Shown here in pieces: positions 41,181-49,976 of a DNA stretch of 59,830 bases. Position 1 is the first letter of the stretch. Each line of letters opens with the position of its first letter. Made by a program: the position numbers and the translations under genes. This DNA comes from Billgrantia azerbaijanica (GTDB lineage: Bacteria > Pseudomonadota > Gammaproteobacteria > Pseudomonadales > Halomonadaceae): positions 1 to 59,830 of the forward strand of contig SBLD01000020.1 of assembly GCA_004551485.1 (NCBI GenBank), given 5' to 3'. The notes under the pieces were generated by a model. That model worked only from the letters and a program-made list of their open reading frames with translations, was not told where the DNA came from and did not search any database.

Positions 41181-41732
41181 TCAGAGCACCTCCGGGTGGT
41201 CGGGGGGGCCGTCGTTCGGTGTCTGGCCGCGCAGGATCAGCACCTGGCGGATGACCTGGGCCACGCCCTGGATCAGCAGCAGTGCCACCATCACCAGGAT
41301 CAACGACTTGAGCAGGAAGACGCCGGGAATGCCGCCGTCCGGCGAGCGTTCGAGAATGGCCCAGCTGCCGCGGATGTAGTCGAAGCTGCTGACGGCGATG
41401 AACAGCGTCACCGGGAACAGCAGCAGCAGCGTGCCGGCGAGGTCGATGGCGGCGCGGCGGCGCGCGGAAAGCGTGCGGTAGAAGATGTCCACGCGCACGT
41501 GGCCGTCGTGGCGCAGGGTCCAGGCCGCGCCCAGCAGGAACACCGCCGCGTGCATGTACATGACCGATTCCTGCATCACGATGCTGTGCACCCCGAAGGC
41601 GTAGCGCAGGACCACGATGGCGAACTGAATCAGCATCATGGCGATCACCAGCCAGGCGATGGTGCGCCCCACGGCATCGGTCAGGCCGTCGAGCCGCCGC
41701 AGCAGGACCCGTTCAGGGTTCGTGGAGGGCAT
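41181..41732 (-). CDS. TRAP transporter small permease subunit (DctQ-like)
   Basis: A 183-residue protein with four membrane helices. Typical features are VVLRYAFGVHSIVMQESVMY, the basic TLRHDGHVRVDIFY loop and the final helix with LLIQGVAQVIRQVL. It pairs with the large subunit 1 base downstream. No binding-protein gene lies upstream; the next gene is an unrelated hydrolase. A short region (41733-41817) before it shows no clear promoter. Confidence 0.9.
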   Translation of the reverse strand: MPSTNPERVLLRRLDGLTDAVGRTIAWLVIAMMLIQFAIVVLRYAFGVHSIVMQESVMYMHAAVFLLGAAWTLRHDGHVRVDIFYRTLSARRRAAIDLAGTLLLLFPVTLFIAVSSFDYIRGSWAILERSPDGGIPGVFLLKSLILVMVALLLIQGVAQVIRQVLILRGQTPNDGPPDHPEVL

Positions 41733-41817
41733 GAGGACTCTCTCATTGAGGCGAATTTGGCGGGGGCATCATCGCCGATTCGCCATGGCGAGTCATCCCG
41801 GCGCCTCAACGCCGCGC

Positions 41818-42657
41818 TCAGAGGCTGCGCTCCCGGAACGGGGCGGCGAGCGACTCCCGGCAGGCCGCCGGCAGTTGCACGTCCACGGCGATCGGCAGGT
41901 GATCGGAGAAGAGGTGGTCGAGCACGCGCACGTCGCGCGCCTCCAGGGAGTGCGAGAGCAGGATGTGATCGAGCGCCCGGCGCGGCTGCCAGGAGGGATA
42001 GCTGAGCAGCGGGCGCACCGGGTGCAGCGGCAGCGAGGCGCAGAAGCGCGAGTGGCTGTGCAGCTGCTCCGGCGTGCAGTTGAGATCGCCCATCACCACC
42101 ACGTGGCGCAGCGGCTGGATGAGCTCGCTCAGGTAGTCGAGCTGGCGCACCCGGCCGCGGTGGCTGAGTGCCAGATGGGCAACGAACAGGTGCAGGGCGT
42201 CCGGTCCCTCGCCGAAGCGGGCATGGATGGCGCCGCGCCCGGGCAGGGTGCCGGGCAGACGATGCTCCTCGATGCGCGCGGGGGGCAGCCGTGACAGCAG
42301 GCCGTTGCTGTGCTGGGCGAGGCGCCCGAGGTTGCGGTTGAGCTGCTGGTAGTGGTGCGGAAAGCCGCCGTGACTGGCCAGGTATTCCACCTGGTTGACG
42401 TGGCTGGAGCGAAAGCTGCCGCCATCGACCTCCTGGAGCCCGACGACGTCGAAGCGGCCCAGCACCTCGCTGACCATGGCCAGGCGCCGCAGGCGCCGGG
42501 GGTGCGGCAGGAGGTGCTGCCAGCTGCGCGTCAAGTAGTGATGGTAGGCCGACGTCTGGATGCCCACCTGCAGGTTGAAGGTGAGCAGCTTCAGCCGCCC
42601 GCCCTCCAGCGGTGGCGTCCGTGCGTCGGCCAGGTGTGACGGGCGCTCAGTCTGCAC
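41818..42657 (-). CDS. Endonuclease/exonuclease/phosphatase-family protein
   Basis: A 279-residue protein of the EEP superfamily (DNase I / sphingomyelinase fold). The metal and catalytic motifs are LTFNLQVG, VGLQEVDGGSF, VVMGDLNCTPEQ and LFSDHLPIAVDV. It starts with GTG at 42657, overlapping the dsbA stop by 11 bases, with GAGGAAC just ahead. There is no signal peptide. The cytochrome c4-dsbA-EEP order is the same as I recall in Pseudomonas. Substrate unknown. Confidence 0.87.
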   Translation of the reverse strand: MQTERPSHLADARTPPLEGGRLKLLTFNLQVGIQTSAYHHYLTRSWQHLLPHPRRLRRLAMVSEVLGRFDVVGLQEVDGGSFRSSHVNQVEYLASHGGFPHHYQQLNRNLGRLAQHSNGLLSRLPPARIEEHRLPGTLPGRGAIHARFGEGPDALHLFVAHLALSHRGRVRQLDYLSELIQPLRHVVVMGDLNCTPEQLHSHSRFCASLPLHPVRPLLSYPSWQPRRALDHILLSHSLEARDVRVLDHLFSDHLPIAVDVQLPAACRESLAAPFRERSL

Positions 42658-43288
42658 GTTCCTCGCGCACCTTCTCGATCAGGGCCTCGGCGACCTGCGG
42701 CATGTTGTCGAGGCTGCCGGCGCTGCTCGGTGTCACCAGGTAGCGGCCGTCGACCATCAGCGCCGGTACCCCCATCAGGCGCATGGCGCGCATGCGCGAG
42801 TGGGCCTGGCTGACCTTGGCCTTGACGCCGAAGGCATTCAGCGCCTCGCGGGCCTCTTCCTCGCTCACGCCGTAGTCGCTGAAGAAGGCCGCGATATCCT
42901 CGTCGTCGGTCAGTTGGGCGCCCTGCTCGTGGATGGCGTGGAAGAAGTCGTCGTGCAGGTCCTGCTGGATGCCCAGTTCCTTGGCGGCATAGAAGGCCTT
43001 GGCGTGGGTGTTCCAGTCGCCGCCCATGGTGGCCGGCAGGCGATAGAAGGTGACGTCATCGGGCAGCTCGGCGACCCAGGCGTTGAGCGGCTCTTCCAGG
43101 TTGTAGCAGTGGGGGCAGCCATACCAGAACGCTTCGACCACTTCGATCTGGCCCTCTTCCACCTGGGTGGGCACCGCCTCGTCGAGCACCTCGTAGTGCT
43201 CGCCTTCGACCAGCGGGGCGGCCGTGGCCAGGGCGGACAGGGTGAGGGCGGCCAGGGCCGCGGTCACGAGGGAAAAACGCTTGCGCAT
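42647..43288 (-). CDS. dsbA: Thiol:disulfide interchange protein DsbA
   Basis: A 213-residue periplasmic oxidant of thiols. It has a signal peptide (cut after ATA, near 24), the active site CPHC (58-61) within FWYGCPHCYNLEEP, and the cis-Pro loop GVPALMVDGRYLV near 172. The helical insertion spans about 80-160. The start at 43288 has AAGGAGAG upstream; the longer frame to 43417 has no signal. DsbB is not in the window. Confidence 0.95.
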   Translation of the reverse strand: MRKRFSLVTAALAALTLSALATAAPLVEGEHYEVLDEAVPTQVEEGQIEVVEAFWYGCPHCYNLEEPLNAWVAELPDDVTFYRLPATMGGDWNTHAKAFYAAKELGIQQDLHDDFFHAIHEQGAQLTDDEDIAAFFSDYGVSEEEAREALNAFGVKAKVSQAHSRMRAMRLMGVPALMVDGRYLVTPSSAGSLDNMPQVAEALIEKVREERAD

Positions 43289-43388
43289 GCGGGATCTCTC
43301 CTTGGAATGGCCGGGCGGGTGGCGCCGGGCGACATCGCACTGTTGGAGCGGGGATGGCCGGCCGGGTTCCGCCGGGGGCGAATACAAC

Positions 43389-43412
43389 GAAGGCGGCCGC
43401 GGGGCCGCCTTC
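43389..43412 (-). terminator. Possible terminator after the cytochrome c4 gene
   Basis: A perfect 10-bp stem (43389-43398 with 43403-43412, 4-base loop) is followed on the minus strand by GTTGTATTC, a weak T-tract. It separates the cytochrome c4 and dsbA transcripts. Confidence 0.55.
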
Positions 43413-43447
43413 ACCATGCCTCGGCCCGGGCCGGCCGAGCGCGATGC

Positions 43448-44068
43448 TCAGTGCAGGCCGCGGAGGTAGTTGGCCACGGCCTGCATGTCGTCATCGCTCA
43501 TCTTGGAGGCGATGTCGCGCATGATGGCATTGGGATCGTTGGCGCGCTCGCCGGCGGCGAAGGCCTGGAGCGTGCTCACCGTGTATTCGGCGTGCTGGCC
43601 GGAGACGGCCGGGTAGGCGGCGGTGCCGATGCCCTCGCCGGTCGGGGTGTGGCAGGCGGCGCAGGCGGGAATGCCCTTGGCCATGTCGCCGGCGCGATAG
43701 AGCTCCTTGCCGCGGGCGATCAGCTCCGCGTCGTCCTGGGCCTGCCCGACGTTGGGGTCCTGCTCGGCGAAATAGGCGGCCACGTCCCAGGCGTCCTGGT
43801 CGGAGAAGTCGTCGACCTGACCGGCCATCTGCGGTACCTGGCGGTTGCCGTCGCGAATGTCCATGATCTGCTTGGCCAGATAGGACATCTGCTGGCCGGC
43901 GAGATTCGGGAAGGCCGACATCTGGCTGATGCCGTTTTGGCCGTGACAGGCGGCACAGGCTTGTGCCTTCTCGCGGCCTGCGGCGGCGTCCGCATCCGCT
44001 GCCAGGTCCGCGTGGGCGGCGCCGACGGCGCCCATGGTGAATGCCAGGCTTGCCAGTAACTTTCTCAT
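43448..44068 (-). CDS. Diheme cytochrome c4
   Basis: A 206-residue periplasmic cytochrome with a signal peptide (cut after AHA at 20) and two c-type domains. The heme sites are CAACH at 38-42 and again near 138. Likely Met ligands are in QMSAFPNLAGQQ/QMAGQ and KMSDDDMQAVANYLRGLH. It carries electrons to terminal oxidases such as the cbb3 type. The start at 44068 begins the signal peptide; MRTGNQTQ upstream is not part of it. Divergent from engB across 265 bases. Confidence 0.92.
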   Translation of the reverse strand: MRKLLASLAFTMGAVGAAHADLAADADAAAGREKAQACAACHGQNGISQMSAFPNLAGQQMSYLAKQIMDIRDGNRQVPQMAGQVDDFSDQDAWDVAAYFAEQDPNVGQAQDDAELIARGKELYRAGDMAKGIPACAACHTPTGEGIGTAAYPAVSGQHAEYTVSTLQAFAAGERANDPNAIMRDIASKMSDDDMQAVANYLRGLH

Positions 44069-44246
44069 CGCTGATCCACTATGCCGTTGTGTTTGATTAC
44101 CGGTACGCATCCTGGGAGCCGCCCAAGTCCCGCTGGTGGCCAGGCCGGGTTCGCCCTGTCACGCCGCAGCGACCCTCCCCACGGTCGCTGCCGACAAGAG
44201 CTCGGTGGTAAACTAGTTCGCCCAGGTCGCAGACAAAAGACACTGC

Positions 44247-44254
44247 ATTATAAC
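44247..44254. promoter_or_regulatory. Shared -10 region of divergent cytochrome c4 and engB promoters
   Basis: ATTATAAC reads TATAAT on the minus strand (towards cytochrome c4, 44252-44247) and TATAAC on the plus strand (towards engB, 44249-44254). Each has only a 3/6 -35 at 17 bases (TTCCCG at 44275-44270 and GTCGCA at 44226-44231). No gene is seen in 44069-44333. Confidence 0.45.
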
Positions 44255-44333
44255 GAATCCGCCGCCCATCGGGAATGCAGGTCAAGCGTGCCGGGGGACG
44301 GGCCACCTCCTAGCCTTGCCGAACAGTGACACC

Positions 44334-44963
44334 ATGCCGCAGCTCAACTACCACACCACCCGTTTTCTCACCAGTGCCCCGACGCTCGCCCAGTGCCCGC
44401 CGGACGCGGGGGCCGAAGTGGCCTTCGCGGGACGTTCCAATGCCGGCAAGTCCAGCGCCATCAACGCCCTGACCCAGCAGAAGGCCCTGGCGCGTACCTC
44501 GCGCACGCCCGGGCGTACGCAGCTGATCAACTTCTTCACGGTGGCTGGCGACGCCGACTGTCGGCTGGTCGACCTGCCCGGCTACGGCTATGCCAAGGTG
44601 CCGGAGAAGGTCAAGCTGGAGTGGCAGCATCACCTGGCCGAGTACCTGCGCGCGCGCCGCTCGCTGAGGGGCGTGGTGCTGGTGATGGATGTGCGCCATC
44701 CGCTCACCGAGTTCGACCAGATGATGCTGGGCTGGGCCGACGAACAGGACATGCCGGTGCACATCCTGCTCACCAAGGCCGACAAGCTGAAGCCGGGAGC
44801 CGCTCGCGGGGCCCTGCAGCAGGTGCGTCACCGCCTGCAGGAGTGGGAGGACCTGGTGAGCCTGCAGCTCTTCTCGGCGCTCAAGCGTCAGGGCGTGGAC
44901 GAGGCCGCGACGCGGCTCGACGCCTGGCTGCGGCCGCCGTCGCAGGCGCTCGCCAGCCCCTGA
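44334..44963 (+). CDS. engB: Ribosome biogenesis GTPase EngB (YihA)
   Basis: A 209-residue TRAFAC GTPase needed for assembly of the large ribosomal subunit. G1 is GRSNAGKSS (near 36), the switch carries [15 protein letters not shown]3 is [11 protein letters not shown] (near 82), G4 is TKADK (near 143) and G5 is SALK. The ATG at 44334 is chosen over a TTG 18 bases upstream. It is divergent from cytochrome c4 and convergent with the small secreted protein gene, 7 bases apart. Confidence 0.95.
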   Translation: MPQLNYHTTRFLTSAPTLAQCPPDAGAEVAFAGRSNAGKSSAINALTQQKALARTSRTPGRTQLINFFTVAGDADCRLVDLPGYGYAKVPEKVKLEWQHHLAEYLRARRSLRGVVLVMDVRHPLTEFDQMMLGWADEQDMPVHILLTKADKLKPGAARGALQQVRHRLQEWEDLVSLQLFSALKRQGVDEAATRLDAWLRPPSQALASP

Positions 44964-44970
44964 GGGGCCG

Positions 44971-45222
44971 TCACAGCTGCCACACCGGGGCGCGATGGCG
45001 GTGCAGCTCGAGCAGCCGTTCGCGCAGCTGGCCGAGGCACTCGGCATCGCAGTGCGCTGCCTGGCCGAGGGGTGTGGCGGGCGAGGCCGCGGCGCGTTCG
45101 GCCAGGGCGAGACTGCTGGCCGCCGGGCTCGTGGTGGAGGGGGCCGCGCTGAGCGCGAGCCAGGCCAGCAGGGCGGAGCCGATCACCCCCTGGCGGTGGA
45201 TCCATCGGCGGTACGGGCGCAT
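44971..45222 (-). CDS. Small secreted protein of unknown function
   Basis: An 83-residue protein with a basic N-terminus, a hydrophobic stretch (GVIGSALLAWLALSAAP, about residues 12-28) and a predicted signal cut near SAA/P or shortly after. The mature part is Ala/Leu/Glu-rich and has two Cys in AAHCDAECLGQL. GGGAGG precedes the ATG at 45222 and a perfect palindrome lies 14 bases further up. I recognise no family. Confidence 0.6.
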   Translation of the reverse strand: MRPYRRWIHRQGVIGSALLAWLALSAAPSTTSPAASSLALAERAAASPATPLGQAAHCDAECLGQLRERLLELHRHRAPVWQL

Positions 45223-45235
45223 GATGCTGCCTCCC

Positions 45236-45252
45236 TGTACAGCTGCTGTACA
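45236..45252 (-). promoter_or_regulatory. Perfect inverted repeat upstream of the small secreted protein gene
   Basis: TGTACAG-CTG-CTGTACA. It shares GTACAR-N3-YTGTAC with the palindrome at 58800-58814. A regulator-binding site is likely by form; identity unknown. Confidence 0.45.
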
Positions 45253-45307
45253 AGAAGTATGGTTCATGGCGCGCCGGTCGGCAAGGTCGGCGGCGATGCC
45301 GCGGCGT

Positions 45308-46063
45308 TCAATCCCCCAGGCGGGTGAGCAGCGCCGGCAGCTCGCGCACGTGCGCCAGGCGATGCACGCCGGGCGGCAGCGGGCAGGCGGGGGCGTCCGC
45401 GGCGATCCACACCGCCTGCATGCCCAGGCGGCGCGCCGGCTCCACGTCCTCGCGCCACGAGTCACCGACGTGCAGGGTGCGCGACGGGGGCACGGCGAGC
45501 CGCGCCAGGGCGGTGAGGAAGGGGCGCGGGTGCGGCTTGGGCGCGAGCAGTTCGCCGGCGGCGATGGCCACCGGAAAGTGGGATGCGAGCGGCAGGCGGC
45601 GGACGTCGACGTTGCCGTTGGTGATGCTGGCCAGGCGGTAGCGGCGGCCGAGTCGGTCGAGCAGTTCGTCCACCTCGGGATAGGGGGAGACCCGATGGCG
45701 CAGCGTCATGAAGCGCTCCATGGCGGCGTCGGCCCACTGCGCGGCACTGGCGGCATCGAGGCCGTAGTCGCCCAGCAGGGCCAGCAGTGCCTCGCGGCGC
45801 AGCCAGGTGAAGTCGCCGCGACGCAGCGGGTGGGCGTCGGCCAGCGCCTGGCGGCGTGCCACGTAGTCGGCGAGCGGGAAGCGCTCGGCGAAGCGCCGTG
45901 CCGCCGGCGTGCCGCGCTCGGCCAGCCACTGGGCCAGGCCGTCGTCGAGCCAGGCGTAGTGGCCGGTCTCGGTGTCGACCATCACCTGGCGGTTGTCCCA
46001 CAAGGTGTCGTCGAGGTCGAAGGTGAGCGCCTCGAGGCGCGGGGCGATGGGCATGGCGGTCAC
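45308..46063 (-). CDS. HAD-superfamily hydrolase, YigB type
   Basis: A 251-residue phosphatase of the HAD family. Motif I is FDLDDTLWDN (nucleophile Asp near 16), motif II SITNGN, the Lys motif in APKPHPRPF and motif [19 protein letters not shown]. YigB of E. coli is an FMN phosphatase; that activity is possible here. A GTG start at 46063 overlaps the xerC stop (GTGA); an ATG three codons later is an alternative. Last gene of the argH-to-yigB run, the same order as around E. coli dapF. Confidence 0.88.
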   Translation of the reverse strand: MTAMPIAPRLEALTFDLDDTLWDNRQVMVDTETGHYAWLDDGLAQWLAERGTPAARRFAERFPLADYVARRQALADAHPLRRGDFTWLRREALLALLGDYGLDAASAAQWADAAMERFMTLRHRVSPYPEVDELLDRLGRRYRLASITNGNVDVRRLPLASHFPVAIAAGELLAPKPHPRPFLTALARLAVPPSRTLHVGDSWREDVEPARRLGMQAVWIAADAPACPLPPGVHRLAHVRELPALLTRLGD

Positions 46064-46971
46064 TCGCTGGGGGGCTCGGGGCGGCGGCGGGCCCGGGGGT
46101 GAGCGGCGTCGTAGCTCTCCGCCAGGTGCTGCCAGTCGAGCCGGGTGTAGACCTGGGTGGTGGCGAGGTGGGCGTGGCCCAGCAGCTCCTGCACGGCGCG
46201 CAGGTCCTGGCTCGACTCCAGCAGGTGGCTGGCGAAGGAGTGGCGCAGGCGGTGCGGGTGCAGGTGCTCGGCCAGGCCGCGATGCTGGGCCAGTGCCACG
46301 AGACGCTTCTGGATGGCGCGGTGGCCGAGCCGGCGGCCGCGGGCGCCGACGAACAGCGCCGGCTCGTCGTCGTCGGCCAGCTGGCCGCGCACGGCTTGCC
46401 AGGCGGCCAGGGCCTGGCGGGCGCGCCGCCCCACCGGCACCTGGCGCGGCTTGCCCCCCTTGCCGATCACGCGCACCCGCTGCGGCTGCACCTCGCCGAG
46501 GTCGAGCCCGGCCAGCTCGGCGAGGCGCAGCCCGCTGGAGTAGAAGAGTTCCAGCATGGCCTGGTCGCGGCGCGCCAGGGGGGTGTCGTCGTGGGGGGTG
46601 TCGAGAAAGCGCGCCAGTTGGTCGGCGTCGAGCGGCTTCGGCAGGTGAGCCGGCTGGCGCGGGGTGGGCACCAGGGCGACCGGGTTGTGGTCGAGCACGC
46701 CCTGGGCGACCAGGAAGGCGGCCAGGCGCGAGACGGCGGCGCGCCGCCGCGCCAGGCTGCGCGGGGCAAGGCCACGGGCGCGCTCGGCGCCGAGGAAGCG
46801 GCGCACCAGGGCGGTGTCCAGCGCGTCGGGGGTGTGCATGCCCTGGGCCGCGAGGAAGTCGGCGAAGGCCGTCAGATCGCGCCGGTAGGCGCTCAGCGTG
46901 GCCGGGCTGACGGTGGCCGCCAGCTCGGCCAGGCAGCGTGCCACCTGGTCGTGCAGCGTGCCGTCAGCCAT
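46060..46971 (-). CDS. xerC: Tyrosine recombinase XerC
   Basis: A 303-residue tyrosine recombinase that with XerD resolves chromosome dimers at dif. The catalytic set is complete: Arg149, Lys171, His240, Arg243, His266 and Tyr275. N-terminal SAM-like domain about 1-90. Its location between DUF484 and a YigB-like gene is the classical housekeeping context, so this is not an integron or phage integrase. Start overlaps the DUF484 3' end by 8 bases. Confidence 0.96.
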   Translation of the reverse strand: MADGTLHDQVARCLAELAATVSPATLSAYRRDLTAFADFLAAQGMHTPDALDTALVRRFLGAERARGLAPRSLARRRAAVSRLAAFLVAQGVLDHNPVALVPTPRQPAHLPKPLDADQLARFLDTPHDDTPLARRDQAMLELFYSSGLRLAELAGLDLGEVQPQRVRVIGKGGKPRQVPVGRRARQALAAWQAVRGQLADDDEPALFVGARGRRLGHRAIQKRLVALAQHRGLAEHLHPHRLRHSFASHLLESSQDLRAVQELLGHAHLATTQVYTRLDWQHLAESYDAAHPRARRRPEPPSE

Positions 46972-47683
46972 GGGGCGCCGGGCCGGGCCGGGCGAGCAGA
47001 CGCGCCAGGATGTCGCTCAGGTACTCGGTGAACAGGGTGTCCATGCTGGCGCGGAAGTGCTCCGGGTCGGGGCTGGCGAGCACCAGGTAGCCGAGCGGCT
47101 CGCCCAGGGCGAGGCGCGCCAGGGCGCAGGAGCCGGCCTGGCGCGGAGCCTCGGCGTGGGGTAGCAGCTGCGCCCAGTCGGTGGGCGTGAGGCGCGTGCA
47201 GCGGCTGGTGCGACCGTCGAGCAGTGCCGCCAGGCGGGCACGGGCGTGATCGTCGAGCACCTGGCGCGGCGCCTGGGGCGGGCGCGGCTCGCAGTCGGTG
47301 AGCGAGGGCTCGCACCACAGCGCCACCGCCGGGATCTGGAAGCGCTCGGCCATCTGGGTGGCCAGCGCCTGGCCCAGGGCGTCGCTGTCCTCCGCCTCCA
47401 GCAGCCCCAGCACCAGCTCGCGGGTGCGGCGGTACTGCGCCTCGTTGTGACGCGCCGCCTCCAGCAGCTGCTCGAGACGCCACTCGGCCTGCTCGGCGCG
47501 GTGGCGCAGGTCGTGCACCAGTCGCTCGAGCAGCGAGGTGACCCCCTGGGCCTCGGGGTGGGGGACCTTGAGCTGCTGCAGCAGACCCTCGCGGCCGACG
47601 AAGAAGTCGGGGTGGCGGGCCAGCCACTCGGCCACCCGGTCGGGGTCCAGGGTCTTGCGCGGTTCGGGGGCGGCTCGGGACAT
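46964..47683 (-). CDS. DUF484-family (YigA-like, GAF-like) protein
   Basis: A 239-residue cytosolic protein of the DUF484 family. It begins with VAEWLARHPDFFVGREGLLQQL (family-typical LARHPDFF), followed by a coiled-coil helix (about 50-95) and a GAF-like domain ending LGYLVLASPDPEHFRASMDTL. Function unknown; conserved between dapF and xerC in gammaproteobacteria. Confidence 0.9.
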   Translation of the reverse strand: MSRAAPEPRKTLDPDRVAEWLARHPDFFVGREGLLQQLKVPHPEAQGVTSLLERLVHDLRHRAEQAEWRLEQLLEAARHNEAQYRRTRELVLGLLEAEDSDALGQALATQMAERFQIPAVALWCEPSLTDCEPRPPQAPRQVLDDHARARLAALLDGRTSRCTRLTPTDWAQLLPHAEAPRQAGSCALARLALGEPLGYLVLASPDPEHFRASMDTLFTEYLSDILARLLARPGPAPHG

Positions 47684-47719
47684 GCAGGGCTCCTTGGGTG
47701 GTGGGCCGGATCCGGCGCC

Positions 47720-48556
47720 TCAGCCGATGGCGACGCGCCCATCGAAGACGCGCTCGGCCGGGCCGGTCATGGTCAGGGGGGCGTCGCCGCCCGGCCAGGC
47801 GATGCGCAGGTCGCCGCCGCGCAGGTGCACGGTGACGGGGCTCTCGAGCAGCCCCTGGCGGATGCCGCAGGCTACGGCGGCGCAGGCGCCAGTGCCGCAG
47901 GCGAGCGTCTCGCCGCTGCCGCGCTCGAAGACCCGCAGGCGGATCTCGTGCGGTGACACCACCTGCATGAAGCCGGCGTTGACGCGCTGCGGAAAGCGCG
48001 GATGCCCCTCGATGGCCGGGCCCAGGCGCTCGACGGGAGCGCGATCGACAGCGTCGACGCGCAGCACCGCGTGGGGGTTGCCCAGCGACACCACGCCGAC
48101 CTCGAGGCGCTCCCCGTCGACCTCGAGGGCGTGCAGCAGGCGGTCAGCGTCGGCCTCGAAGGGCAGCGCCTCGGGGGCGAAGCGCGGCGTGCCCATGTCC
48201 ACTGTCACCTGGTTGTCCGTGTCGACGTGCAGCGTCAGCGGCCCGCCGGCGGTCTCGACGTGGATTTCGCGCTTGTGGGTGAGGCGCTGGTCGCGCACGA
48301 AGCGGGCGAAGCAGCGTGCGCCGTTACCGCAGTTCTCCACCTCGCTGCCGTCGGCGTTGAAGATGCGGTAGCGGAAGTCCATGTCCGGGTCGCGCGGCGG
48401 CTCGACGACCAGCAACTGGTCGAAGCCGATGCCGAAGCGGCGGTCGGCCAGGCGGCGGATCTGTTCGTCGCGCAGGCGAGCGCGCTGGGTGATCAGGTCG
48501 ACCACCATGAAGTCGTTGCCCAGGCCGTGCATCTTGGTGAAATGCAGCAGCATCAT
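47720..48556 (-). CDS. dapF: Diaminopimelate epimerase
   Basis: A 278-residue PLP-independent epimerase that converts LL- to meso-diaminopimelate for lysine and peptidoglycan. The two catalytic cysteines are in [10 protein letters not shown] (Cys76) and [10 protein letters not shown] (Cys220). [12 protein letters not shown] at the N-terminus is typical. It starts in the lysA stop (ATGATG), so a start at 48553 is also possible. Confidence 0.97.
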   Translation of the reverse strand: MMLLHFTKMHGLGNDFMVVDLITQRARLRDEQIRRLADRRFGIGFDQLLVVEPPRDPDMDFRYRIFNADGSEVENCGNGARCFARFVRDQRLTHKREIHVETAGGPLTLHVDTDNQVTVDMGTPRFAPEALPFEADADRLLHALEVDGERLEVGVVSLGNPHAVLRVDAVDRAPVERLGPAIEGHPRFPQRVNAGFMQVVSPHEIRLRVFERGSGETLACGTGACAAVACGIRQGLLESPVTVHLRGGDLRIAWPGGDAPLTMTGPAERVFDGRVAIG

Positions 48557-49824
48557 GAGCCCTCCTCGGGCAGCCGCGACTCACCCGTCCACAGCGACTC
48601 GAGCGTCTCGCGGCGGCGCACCACGTGGATGGCGTCGTCGTCCACCATCACCTCGGCGGGCCGCGGGCGGCTGTTGTAGTTGGAGGCCATGACGAAGCCG
48701 TAGGCGCCGGCGGAGCGCACGGCGAGCAGGTCGCCGGGGGCGATGGCGAGCTCGCGCTCCTTGCCCAGGAAGTCGCCGGTCTCGCACACCGGGCCGACCA
48801 CGTCGTAGGTAGCACTCTCGCGGGGGTGGCGCATGTCCACCGGGAGGATCGCCTGCCATGCCTGGTAGAGCGAGGGGCGGATCAGGTCGTTCATGCCGGC
48901 GTCGACGATGGCGAAGCTCTTGGTCTCGCCGGGCTTGAGGTACTCGACGCGGGTCAGCAGTACCCCGGCGTTGGCGGCGATGGAGCGGCCCGGCTCGAAG
49001 AGCAGGGTGAGGCGCTCGCCGCCCTTCCACTGCGCCAGGCGTTCGAGCAGCGAGGCGGCGTAGTCGAAGGGCGCCGGCGGGTGCTCGTCGCGATAGGGCA
49101 CGCCGAGCCCGCCGCCGAGGTCGAGGTGCTCGACCTCGATGCCGCGGCTGCGCAGGCGCTCGAGCAGCACCAGCAGACGGTCCAGGGCGTCGAGGAAGGG
49201 AGCCAGCTCGGTGAGCTGCGAGCCGATATGGCAGTCGAGCCCGACGACGCGCACGTTGGGCAGCGCGTCGGCGAGCTCGTAGACCGCCAGCGCCTCGTCC
49301 ACCGGGATGCCGAACTTGTTCTCCTTGAGCCCCGTGGAGATGTAGGGGTGGGTGCCGGCGTCGACGTCGGGGTTGACGCGCAGCGACACCGGGGCCACCT
49401 GGCCGAGGCGGCCGGCCACGGCGTCGAGGCGCTCGAGCTCGGGGCGCGACTCGACGTTGAAGCATTTGATGCCCACCTCCAGCGCGCGGGCCATCTCGGC
49501 CTCCTGCTTGGCCACGCCGGAGAAGACCACCTTGGCGGGGTCGCCGCCGGCGGCCAGCACCCGTTCCAGCTCGCCCACGGAGACGATGTCGAAGCCGGCG
49601 CCGAGGCGCGCCAGCAGGTCGAGCACCGCCAGGTTCGAGTTGGCCTTCACCGCATAGCAGATGAGGTGCGGGTGGCTGCCCAGCGCCTCGGTATAGGCGC
49701 GGAAGTGACGGGTGAGCGTCGCCCGCGAGTAGACGTAGCAGGGCGTGCCCACCTCGTCGGCGATGCGCGGCAGCGGCACGTCTTCGCCGTAGAGCACGCC
49801 GTCACGGTAGTTGAAGTGGTCCAT
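48553..49824 (-). CDS. lysA: Diaminopimelate decarboxylase
   Basis: A 423-residue PLP enzyme that makes L-lysine from meso-DAP. Lys60 in CYAVKANSN binds [19 protein letters not shown] and [17 protein letters not shown] bind phosphate and substrate; [11 protein letters not shown] near 342 carries the active-site Cys. It follows lptM by 2 bases and overlaps dapF by 4. Confidence 0.97.
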   Translation of the reverse strand: MDHFNYRDGVLYGEDVPLPRIADEVGTPCYVYSRATLTRHFRAYTEALGSHPHLICYAVKANSNLAVLDLLARLGAGFDIVSVGELERVLAAGGDPAKVVFSGVAKQEAEMARALEVGIKCFNVESRPELERLDAVAGRLGQVAPVSLRVNPDVDAGTHPYISTGLKENKFGIPVDEALAVYELADALPNVRVVGLDCHIGSQLTELAPFLDALDRLLVLLERLRSRGIEVEHLDLGGGLGVPYRDEHPPAPFDYAASLLERLAQWKGGERLTLLFEPGRSIAANAGVLLTRVEYLKPGETKSFAIVDAGMNDLIRPSLYQAWQAILPVDMRHPRESATYDVVGPVCETGDFLGKERELAIAPGDLLAVRSAGAYGFVMASNYNSRPRPAEVMVDDDAIHVVRRRETLESLWTGESRLPEEGS

Positions 49825-49826
49825 GG

Positions 49827-49976
49827 TCAGCTCTCGTCGTCAGCGGAGGGCGGGTTGCCGTAGCGTTCGGCGGCCGCCTCGTCGCCCGGCAGGTAGAGCG
49901 GCCCCTTCTGGCCGCAGCCGGCCAGCAGCAGGGCGCCACCGAGCAGCAGGGCGGCGAGGGCGAGCCGCGCGGTCAC
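49827..49976 (-). CDS. lptM: LptM (YifL) small lipoprotein
   Basis: A 49-residue lipoprotein with a signal ending in lipobox LLAGC (Cys near 21), followed by the family signature GQKGPLYLP. LptM helps LptD fold and form its disulfides in the LPS transport pore. The start is a GTG at 49976 inside the argH stop (GTGA). The position before lysA/dapF matches the family's conserved place. Confidence 0.9.
   Translation of the reverse strand: MTARLALAALLLGGALLLAGCGQKGPLYLPGDEAAAERYGNPPSADDES

Noticed and set aside
46060-46971. Mobile-element integrase
   Set aside because: Context and the residues fit housekeeping XerC.
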